Of a stretch of DNA of 27,087 bases, positions 1 through 5,948 are shown piece after piece. Position numbers and translations under genes: made by a program. Below the pieces are notes generated by a model. The model saw only the letters and a list, made by a program, of their open reading frames with translations. It searched no databases and was not told the DNA's origin. Every line of letters begins with the position of its first letter. The stretch's first letter is position 1. The stretch spans positions 1 to 27,087 of the forward strand of contig JBGUKW010000111.1 of NCBI GenBank assembly GCA_045114665.1, in the 5' to 3' direction. The stretch is from CADAWZ01 sp045114665. GTDB lineage: Bacteria; Vulcanimicrobiota; CADAWZ01.

Positions 1-78
1 GATGGATATTTTGCCTGTAGTATTGGGGAAGGCACAAGCTATGACACAATTCAAGAGTACATCAAGAATCAAGGTTAA
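1..78 (+). CDS. tnpA: IS200/IS605-family transposase TnpA, C-terminal end (partial)
   Basis: The first 25 codons of the window are open in frame 1 and end in TAA at 76-78. They read DGYFACSIGE, then a segment ending TIQEYIKNQG. This matches the usual C-terminus of IS200-type Y1 (HUH) single-strand transposases, where a 'GYF..S.G' strand is followed by a short helix ending near 'YI.NQ'. TnpA acts as a dimer that cuts and rejoins single-stranded element ends at subterminal hairpins. The catalytic HUH motif and Tyr lie upstream of the window, so integrity cannot be judged. A perfect 14-bp hairpin begins 4 bases after the stop, as expected for the right end of such an element. The family call rests on a short tail, so it is good but not certain. 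Confidence 0.75.
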   Translation, partial: DGYFACSIGEGTSYDTIQEYIKNQG

Positions 79-81
79 AGG

Positions 82-126
82 GAGCCAGAAAAGTGCTCAG
101 CTAAAGACTGACCACTTTTCTGGCTC
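82..126. repeat. 14-bp perfect hairpin, probable right end of the IS200-type element
   Basis: GAGCCAGAAAAGTG at 82-95 is exactly complementary to CACTTTTCTGGCTC at 113-126, with a 17-base loop. It starts 4 bases after the tnpA stop. It is not followed by a T-run on the plus strand, so it does not look like an ordinary terminator for tnpA. IS200/IS605 elements carry subterminal palindromes recognised by TnpA instead of terminal inverted repeats, and this position fits that. It could also block read-through transcription. Confidence 0.6.
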
Positions 127-138
127 GAAAAATATAAA

Positions 139-170
139 AAAATTGCCCTGATGATTTTCAAGGCAATTTT
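139..170. terminator. Intrinsic terminator, likely bidirectional, ending the envelope gene run
   Basis: AAAATTGCC (139-147) pairs with GGCAATTTT (162-170). A T-rich run follows on the plus side, and an A-run precedes it, giving a U-tract on the minus strand. It lies 30 bp beyond the stop of the minus-strand metallophosphatase gene and is the natural end of that transcript. Confidence 0.7.
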
Positions 171-199
171 ATTTTTTTTAAACAATAAAAAATTAATTT

Positions 200-898
200 T
201 CACGGTACTATGTTTTTATAACTCAAAATCTTTTTTGATTCAACATCTATTTTTAATAAAGCATAAGAAGAACCATAACAACCTGTATGACATATAGCAG
301 TATCATTTACATAAGCAGGCTCTGAAAATTTTTCATGTGAATGACCTGCAAGGATCAAATTAATAAAACTACATTCTTTAGCAATTTCCATATCTTCTTT
401 TAGTCCAGAATGTGAGAGAAGAATTATATAATCGCTCTGTTCTTTTAATTTTGCTTCAATAGCTTTCATCGCTTTGACATAATCTTCAAAATAACCACAT
501 GCAATACTTGACAAAAGCAACCTTGTAGAAAATTGAATAGGAGAAAGTCCAATTATTCCAATTCTAAAACCCGCTTTTTCAACAATTATAAAATCTCTCA
601 AATGAATATAATCTTTTGTAGAATGAAAATTTGCAGAAAGCATTGGAAATTTGATAGCTTTTATTCTCCCCTCCAAAACTCTTGGAAAATAGCTAAATTC
701 CCTATTACCCATAGTCATTGCAGAAAAATTTGCCAAATTCATCTCTTCAAAAATAGGTTCATGAAACTTAAAAACAGTGCAACTTCCCAAAATAGCATCG
801 CCACTGTCCAAAAGAATCAAATCCTCAGAAGGTTTTGGCAATTTTTTTAAAATAGAAGAATGACCATGCAAATCTGTCGTATGTACAATATTCAACAT
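200..898 (-). CDS. Metallophosphatase (5'-nucleotidase/UshA-type catalytic domain only); candidate UDP-diacylglucosamine hydrolase
   Basis: A 232-residue calcineurin-like phosphoesterase. Visible metal-site motifs in order: D9-x-H11 (TTDLHGH), GD34, GN65-R66-E67, H163 (LLSHSG) and GH186-S-H188. The start and motif spacing resemble the catalytic domain of UshA/5'-nucleotidases, but the C-terminal substrate-binding domain of that family is absent, and there is no signal peptide, so it should be cytoplasmic. The usual GNH(D/E) motif has Arg in place of His. LpxH, the UDP-2,3-diacylglucosamine hydrolase of lipid A synthesis, also has GNRD at this place and a similar length (about 240 residues). 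The gene is the last of the lipid A gene run, 121 bp after the small membrane protein gene. Function as an LpxH substitute is my inference; a general nucleotidase or UDP-sugar hydrolase is the conservative call. Confidence 0.8.
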   Translation of the reverse strand: MLNIVHTTDLHGHSSILKKLPKPSEDLILLDSGDAILGSCTVFKFHEPIFEEMNLANFSAMTMGNREFSYFPRVLEGRIKAIKFPMLSANFHSTKDYIHLRDFIIVEKAGFRIGIIGLSPIQFSTRLLLSSIACGYFEDYVKAMKAIEAKLKEQSDYIILLSHSGLKEDMEIAKECSFINLILAGHSHEKFSEPAYVNDTAICHTGCYGSSYALLKIDVESKKILSYKNIVP

Positions 899-1019
899 TT
901 TTAATTTTTGATACTGTAAAATATTTCTATAATTTTCTAAATAATTTTCTGGTAAATTTATTACGCAGAAAATATAATTCTAAATTTTAAATTTACAGAC
1001 TTTTTATCATATAGATTTT

Positions 1020-1385
1020 TCAATGTTCACTAGAAGATATCCAATAAGGGAAGTAAGCAAAAGCAGCTCCACCTGCAAATCCCCAAAAACCTGCTAACAT
1101 AGCTTTAGTTAAATCAAAAAATCCATAATTAGCAAGAAAAGTAAAAATAAATCCCAAACACGCAAATGAAATAATCATAATATATTTTGCTTGTGTGTTA
1201 TCAGGAGTTTGTTGTTGATCATTAGAAAAAGGAACATTAACCTTTGTTTGCTGTTTGACTAAACTTGTAGTATTTTTATTTTCTTCGTTCTGTTGTTTAA
1301 CTAAATTTACATTATTACTATATGTATTTTTTTTAACTTTAGAATTTTTTTTATTCTTATTTTTAAAATTAGTGTTTCTACTCAT
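1020..1385 (-). CDS. Small membrane protein, unknown function
   Basis: 121 residues. Residues 1-66 are hydrophilic and rich in Asn, Lys and Gln, with a basic N-terminus and a short internal repeat (LVKQQ at 28-32 and 42-46). Residues about 68-90 and 95-116 are hydrophobic and form a two-helix hairpin; the second helix is Gly/Ala-rich (GFWGFAGGAAFAYF). It starts 3 bp after the lpxB stop, so it is almost certainly translated with lpxB. No clear Shine-Dalgarno is seen, in line with translational coupling. I do not recognise the family. Its place next to lpxB suggests a role linked to lipid A or the inner membrane, but that is context only. Confidence 0.7.
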   Translation of the reverse strand: MSRNTNFKNKNKKNSKVKKNTYSNNVNLVKQQNEENKNTTSLVKQQTKVNVPFSNDQQQTPDNTQAKYIMIISFACLGFIFTFLANYGFFDLTKAMLAGFWGFAGGAAFAYFPYWISSSEH

Positions 1386-1388
1386 TTT

Positions 1389-2522
1389 CTATAAAATTTC
1401 ACTTATAAATTTTGCAATACGTTTGACAGCTCCCAATTCCCCCAAATTATTCTTTACTTCATTGAGATCAGATAACATTTGTTTTCTCTCTGGTGTATCA
1501 TCTAATAATTTTAAGGTCTCTATAGTAAGCCTTTCTGGGTTTACTTCATCTTGAAGTAATTCTGGAACAATTTTCCTTTGAACTACAAGATTTGGAGCAG
1601 CAAAAAAATCTACTTTTATCCCCAACAATTTTCCCAAACAATAATCAGGCCAAGCCAAACGATACACAACCGTCATTGGAACTCCTGCTATAGCAGCTTC
1701 TAATGTGGCAGTACCTGAAGCAGTAACAGTAGCCCTCGCATTTTTAAAAGCCTTATAACTTCCACCTGTTACTATTTTATAAGGGATAGTAACATCTTTT
1801 TTAAAATATGATTCAATAAGAGATTTATTCTTTTCAGATGAAGCAGGAATAATAAAAAATAGATCATCCCTCTTATCCAACAACATCTTCATAGTCTTTA
1901 TAAAAATATTCATAAGAGAATCTATTTCTTGTTTTCTACTACCTGGTAAAAATGCAATTACTGTCTTATCATTAGGAGTTATATTATCGTCACAAGAATC
2001 AAGTTTTTCTTTTACTATATCAACTATAGGATGTCCAAAATAATAATGTGGAAGGTTGAATTGTTTGTATGTTTCAACATTGGATGCAAAAACTGGAATA
2101 ACATAATCCGAGGCAGAAACAATAGATTGAAGCCTTTTCTCAGATTTACACCAAGCAGAAGGTGGGAAAAAATAGACAGTCTTAAATCCAGCTTTTTTGG
2201 CTACTTTCCCCATACGCATATTCCATGCAGGGGAATCAATCATAAAAACCAAATCAGGCTGAAATTCAAATAATTTCCGTTTTATTGTATACCAACATTT
2301 AATCAAAAAAGGAATCTTTCCTAAAGCATGCCAAGGACCAACGAAAGACATACTCGACATACTATTACAGACAAGCTCAACTCCTTGTTCTTCACAAAGG
2401 TCTCCACCCATTCCAGAAATTATTATGTCTTCATCTATTAATTTTTTTAGCTCACGAATGACAAAAGAGCCTTGAAGGTCTCCTGAAGGCTCTCCCGCCA
2501 TAATAAATATTTTTTTTGACAT
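1389..2522 (-). CDS. lpxB: Lipid-A-disaccharide synthase LpxB
   Basis: 377 residues, normal length for the family (glycosyltransferase family 19). It joins UDP-2,3-diacylglucosamine to 2,3-diacylglucosamine-1-phosphate (lipid X) to make the lipid A disaccharide at the cytoplasmic face of the inner membrane. Diagnostic motifs are the N-terminal AGEPSGD (residues 9-15), the GMGG segment near residue 37, LPGSRKQEI in the middle, and the TASGTATLEAA nucleotide-binding stretch followed by P-M-T-V-V-Y. It lies 144 bp after lpxA and runs straight into a small membrane protein gene. No strong Shine-Dalgarno precedes the ATG. The 2523-2666 gap is very AT-rich and I see no clear terminator or promoter in it. 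Confidence 0.97.
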   Translation of the reverse strand: MSKKIFIMAGEPSGDLQGSFVIRELKKLIDEDIIISGMGGDLCEEQGVELVCNSMSSMSFVGPWHALGKIPFLIKCWYTIKRKLFEFQPDLVFMIDSPAWNMRMGKVAKKAGFKTVYFFPPSAWCKSEKRLQSIVSASDYVIPVFASNVETYKQFNLPHYYFGHPIVDIVKEKLDSCDDNITPNDKTVIAFLPGSRKQEIDSLMNIFIKTMKMLLDKRDDLFFIIPASSEKNKSLIESYFKKDVTIPYKIVTGGSYKAFKNARATVTASGTATLEAAIAGVPMTVVYRLAWPDYCLGKLLGIKVDFFAAPNLVVQRKIVPELLQDEVNPERLTIETLKLLDDTPERKQMLSDLNEVKNNLGELGAVKRIAKFISEIL

Positions 2523-2666
2523 AAAATTTATAATATTATTTCAAATTACCAAAAGCCAATTTATTTATTTTTGGATTTCGGAAATTAATTTTTAACGACA
2601 AAACTTAAATTAGTAGCTATTTCTGTTAATATCTGAAAATAAATTCAAAATTTGAAATAAAGTCCC

Positions 2667-3485
2667 TTATAAACTAATTTCTGTATCTTTGTCTTTTTTA
2701 ACTTTAGAATCTCTCTTGAAACAAATCCCTCTTTTTGAATCAAATCTAACAAATTCAAGAATATGTTGCATTTCCTTAGATGAACAATCCATTGTTTCTA
2801 TCTCAGCAATAGCATCTAATCTATTTTTCTGACAAAAAATTGAATAAGCTCTCTTTATTAAATTTCTTGTTTCTAAATCAATTCCATGTCTTCTCAATCC
2901 AACTACATTTAAGCCATAAAATCTTTCAGGTGAACCAGCAATCATACTGAATGGTGGCACATCTTTAGTTATTCGAGAACAACCACCAACCATTGCAAAA
3001 CTGCCAATTCTTACAAACTGGTGAACCCCAGTCATTCCACCGATTACTGCATTATCTTCGATATGAACATGACCTGCAAAAGAAGCAGCATTTGAAATGG
3101 TGATGTTAGAACCAAGATGACAATTATGTCCTACATGTACATATGCCATTAAAAAATTATTATCTCCAACAACAGTTTCATTTCCTGCACCTGTAGCACT
3201 ATGAATTGTTACAAATTCTCTTATAAGATTGCCTGAGCCTATTTTTACATAAGTAATCTCAGATGGCTTAAATTTTACATCTTGTGGAGGAGTGCCAATA
3301 ACTGCTCCGTGGTAAATTTTACAATTTTTGCCTATCTCTGTATAACCATCTATTTTTACACTTGAATCTATTATACAGCCTGAATCTATTTTAACATGAG
3401 GACCAATCACACAGAAAGGTCCTATTTCCACATCCTCAGCAATTTGTGCCGAAGGATCAACTATTGCGGTTGGGTGAATTGACAT
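2667..3485 (-). CDS. lpxA: UDP-N-acetylglucosamine acyltransferase LpxA
   Basis: 272 residues; a left-handed beta-helix of hexapeptide repeats (residues 3 to about 190) followed by a helical C-terminal domain. It catalyses the first step of lipid A synthesis, moving a 3-hydroxyacyl chain from ACP to the 3-position of UDP-GlcNAc. The catalytic His is H120 in VHVGHN (E. coli H125). The MTGVHQF segment and MVGGC (165-169) match the E. coli region containing G173, the residue that sets acyl length; retention of this Gly is compatible with a long (C14-like) hydroxyacyl chain, which is inference. The C-terminus has an extra Lys/Asp-rich tail. It sits 129 bp after a Gfo/Idh/MocA dehydrogenase gene, and that gap holds competing hairpins. 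Amide-forming LpxA enzymes that use UDP-GlcNAc3N are a possible alternative because of that neighbour. Confidence 0.97.
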   Translation of the reverse strand: MSIHPTAIVDPSAQIAEDVEIGPFCVIGPHVKIDSGCIIDSSVKIDGYTEIGKNCKIYHGAVIGTPPQDVKFKPSEITYVKIGSGNLIREFVTIHSATGAGNETVVGDNNFLMAYVHVGHNCHLGSNITISNAASFAGHVHIEDNAVIGGMTGVHQFVRIGSFAMVGGCSRITKDVPPFSMIAGSPERFYGLNVVGLRRHGIDLETRNLIKRAYSIFCQKNRLDAIAEIETMDCSSKEMQHILEFVRFDSKRGICFKRDSKVKKDKDTEISL

Positions 3486-3565
3486 TTAAACTATATATCT
3501 CCCTTAAAATAATTCTTTTTTAACAAATTGTTTATGCTTAACAACATAAAATAAAAATATTTGAA

Positions 3566-3608
3566 TGGTCTTACACAACCATCATAAAGGTTGATCTTCC
3601 CAACCTTA
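3566..3608 (-). promoter_or_regulatory. Mutually exclusive hairpins between the Gfo/Idh gene and lpxA
   Basis: Read on the minus strand, AAGGTTG (3602-3608) pairs with CAACCTT (3588-3594), loop 7. Next, ATGGT (3579-3583) pairs with ACCAT (3566-3570), loop 8. The CAACC of the first stem can instead pair with the downstream GGTTG, so the arrangement allows alternative folds. A T-rich stretch follows downstream. It could be a processing site, a weak attenuator or chance; only the pairing is seen. Confidence 0.35.
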
Positions 3609-3614
3609 ACATCC

Positions 3615-4592
3615 TTAAAAATCTTCTATCTGAAGAAATTTTGCGAGATCAGATGAATCAGACATCTTGACCATTTTCATATTATCAACTGCTTTTATAG
3701 CAAGCTGAAGTGCATTTTTGCCATCTTCTCCAGTAACAAGTGGAGTCTTATGACCTATCACACATTCCGTAAAATGTTCAAGTTCCAATCTAAGTGGTTC
3801 ACTCTTTCTTATAGGAATAAACTCAGGAGGATTTGTATGACCTTCTTTTGGAAGATTAACAACAGACAATGTTTGATTTATAAAATCGAGATTAAATGTT
3901 CTCAAAGGTTCTATAACTTTTAAAGTTCTCTGTCTTTCTCCACTTATACGACTTGCCAAAAGACTTGCTATTGCTCCGTTTTCAAATAAAATTTGGACAT
4001 GTGCAATATCTTCTTTTTTTGAATATAGAGACAATCCATAAGCCTGAACATCAGCAACAGGACTTTTTACTATTGTCAAAAGGATATCCAAATCATGTAT
4101 CATTAAATCCCAAATAACACCTATATCTAAGTTTCTTTTACTTGGGTAGCCAATTCTTGAAGATTGTATATAAACTGGACTTTTCAACATCTTTTTGAAC
4201 TGAATAACCGCTGGATTAAATCTTTCCAAATGTCCTACTTGAAGAACGAGATCTTTTTCTTTTGCCAAATCAACAATTTCTTTTGCTTCAAAAAGCATAT
4301 TTGTTATTGGTTTTTCAACAAACACATGAATGCCATGATTCAAAAAATCCATTGCCATTCTGTGATGAAGACTTGTCGGAACAGCCAAACATACTGCATC
4401 TATCTTACCAAATAATTCTCTATAATCTTTAAAATATTCCGTATTAAATTTCTTGGCATATTCACGAGCAGTTTCTTCATTAATATCGGATAATCCAACT
4501 AATTTAACATTTGGTATTTCGGAAAAAACACGAGCATGATTTTTTCCCATACTTCCGATTCCGACAACCGCAACACCGATCGTCTTGTCCAT
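3615..4592 (-). CDS. Gfo/Idh/MocA-family NAD(P)-dependent dehydrogenase of the lipid A gene run
   Basis: 325 residues from the chosen ATG at 4592; an ATG three codons earlier is directly abutted by the AAAGGA ribosome site, whereas the chosen one has 8-nt spacing. N-terminal Rossmann fold with VGIGSMG (residues 10-16), the catalytic EKP motif at 93-95 and the conserved D162-x-x-x-H166-D-x-D motif of the sugar-binding domain. The stretch GHLERFNP at 120-127 is typical, as I recall, of members next to lpx genes. It lies between fabZ and lpxA. A known member of this superfamily, GnnA, oxidises UDP-GlcNAc at C3 so that GnnB can make UDP-GlcNAc3N for amide-linked lipid A. No GnnB-like aminotransferase is visible here, so GnnA is only a candidate assignment. 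The family call is firm. Confidence 0.9.
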   Translation of the reverse strand: MDKTIGVAVVGIGSMGKNHARVFSEIPNVKLVGLSDINEETAREYAKKFNTEYFKDYRELFGKIDAVCLAVPTSLHHRMAMDFLNHGIHVFVEKPITNMLFEAKEIVDLAKEKDLVLQVGHLERFNPAVIQFKKMLKSPVYIQSSRIGYPSKRNLDIGVIWDLMIHDLDILLTIVKSPVADVQAYGLSLYSKKEDIAHVQILFENGAIASLLASRISGERQRTLKVIEPLRTFNLDFINQTLSVVNLPKEGHTNPPEFIPIRKSEPLRLELEHFTECVIGHKTPLVTGEDGKNALQLAIKAVDNMKMVKMSDSSDLAKFLQIEDF

Positions 4593-4682
4593 CTTATACA
4601 TCCTTTCAAAATTACAATATATACTAAAAGATAAAAATTCGCTTTTTCAAAAATATAATCCTTCAGAAAAGTTTTTAGAATA

Positions 4683-5105
4683 TTATGCCTTAATTATAGA
4701 ACAAAGCATTGTTCCTTCTGCCACTACTTTCCCATCAACTTTAGCATAAGCAATCATCTTGCCCACATTTCTCTTAACTTGTGTTATCTCAACTTCTATT
4801 CTAAGTTGGTCTCCAGGTCTGACAGGTCTTTTAAATCTCACTTTATCAAGTGCTGCAAGATATGGAAGACATCCCTTAAATTCTTCACTTGAAAGAATCA
4901 AGCAAGCTCCAACCTGTGCCATTGCCTCTGTTAGAAGAACTCCTGGCATAATTGGATGTCCTGGAAAATGACCCTGAAAGAAAGGTTCATTTACTGTAAC
5001 ATTCTTTATACCAACAGCTTTTCTATCTTCCACTTCAAGTATTCTATCAACAAGAAGAAATGGGTATCTGTGAGGAATAACTTCTTGTATTTTTTGTATA
5101 TCCAT
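4683..5105 (-). CDS. fabZ: 3-hydroxyacyl-[ACP] dehydratase FabZ
   Basis: 140 residues, full length. A single hot-dog fold enzyme that dehydrates 3-hydroxyacyl-ACP in fatty acid elongation, competing with LpxA and LpxD for the same substrate. The active site is plain: H46 in FFQGHFPGHP and E60 in GVLLTEAMAQ (E. coli H54 and E68); PHRYPFLLVDR near the N-terminus is the other hallmark. It begins 4 bp after the lpxC stop with a GGGAG ribosome site, so the two are co-translated. Pairing of lpxC and fabZ is common in diderm bacteria and helps balance phospholipid and lipid A synthesis. After fabZ an 81-bp AT-rich gap precedes the dehydrogenase gene. Confidence 0.97.
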   Translation of the reverse strand: MDIQKIQEVIPHRYPFLLVDRILEVEDRKAVGIKNVTVNEPFFQGHFPGHPIMPGVLLTEAMAQVGACLILSSEEFKGCLPYLAALDKVRFKRPVRPGDQLRIEVEITQVKRNVGKMIAYAKVDGKVVAEGTMLCSIIKA

Positions 5106-5109
5106 ATAT

Positions 5110-5931
5110 TTATCTCCCTATTTTTTCTAAAATTGATGCAAACTTTGTATTTAATCTATGACCTGATCTGATAGCTATTATATGGGCATTAAAATTAAAT
5201 CCACAAAGTGAAATATCACCTATTAAATCAAGACATTTATGTCTTACTGGTTCATTATAAAAATTTAAATCTGACATATAGCCATCTTCCTTTATAATCA
5301 AAGCATTTGACAAATCTCCACCTTTTGCCAAACCTTTTTCAAGAAGTGGCTTTATCTCTTCATAAAATGCAAATGTCCTTGCAGAAGCAATCTCTTTTAC
5401 AAAATCATCTTCAGAAGGTGTAAAAGTAAATATTTGAGTTCCAACTATAGTTTTAGGGTAATCAAAAACAAATGTATATTTCAATTTATCACTTGGTATG
5501 GCAACTATAGAAGAATTACCATCTTCTATATATTGAGGAATTGTAAAATCAACTTTTTTTATAGGCTCTTCAAACTCAGTAAAACCTGCATTTAAAAATA
5601 ATTCACACCACTTTTTAGCAGAACCATCTAAAATTGGCATTTCTGGACCATCAATATAAACTTTTATATTGTCAATACCAAAAGATTTAACAGTTGCCAA
5701 AAAATGTTCAACAGTTGAAACTGAAAATTGATCATTTCCTAAAACAGTACATCTTGTTGAATTGACAACATTAGAAGCAAGTGCCTTTATTGGCTTATAT
5801 TCTTCATGATGTTTATCAAAGAATAAGATACCTTCATTGGGATTTGCAGGAACCATTTCAGCTATAGCTTTTTTTCCTGTATGTATCCCCACACCTTCAA
5901 TAGAAAATTTTCTCGATATTGTACGCTGCAA
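5110..5931 (-). CDS. lpxC: UDP-3-O-acyl-N-acetylglucosamine deacetylase LpxC
   Basis: 273 residues, slightly shorter than E. coli (305) but complete. A zinc amidase that performs the committed step of lipid A synthesis by removing the N-acetyl group. Metal and catalytic residues: E75-H76 in TVEHFLA, H231 and D235 in RHKCLD, H258 in SGHRLN; these correspond to E. coli E78/H79, H238/D242 and H265. The start is TTG, chosen because AAGGAG lies 6 nt upstream and the N-terminus (MQRTISRKFSIEGVGIHTGK) aligns with the family start. It sits 17 bp after the unknown secreted protein gene and 4 bp before fabZ. The C-terminus ends soon after the last His motif and lacks the longer tail by which E. coli LpxC is degraded. 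Confidence 0.97.
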   Translation of the reverse strand: MQRTISRKFSIEGVGIHTGKKAIAEMVPANPNEGILFFDKHHEEYKPIKALASNVVNSTRCTVLGNDQFSVSTVEHFLATVKSFGIDNIKVYIDGPEMPILDGSAKKWCELFLNAGFTEFEEPIKKVDFTIPQYIEDGNSSIVAIPSDKLKYTFVFDYPKTIVGTQIFTFTPSEDDFVKEIASARTFAFYEEIKPLLEKGLAKGGDLSNALIIKEDGYMSDLNFYNEPVRHKCLDLIGDISLCGFNFNAHIIAIRSGHRLNTKFASILEKIGR

Positions 5932-5948
5932 TTTTTTCTCCTTAATTA

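Noticed and set aside
82..126. Hairpin read as a simple rho-independent terminator of tnpA
   Set aside because: No T-run follows on the plus strand, the loop is long, and the position fits an IS200/IS605 end better.
899..1019. AT palindrome TAAATTT/AAATTTA and weak promoter-like boxes before the metallophosphatase
   Set aside because: Such matches are expected by chance in this AT-rich gap; no convincing -35/-10 pair was found.
2523..2666. lpxA-lpxB gap examined for a small gene or RNA
   Set aside because: No open frame with a start and ribosome site, no stable hairpin and no terminator were seen.
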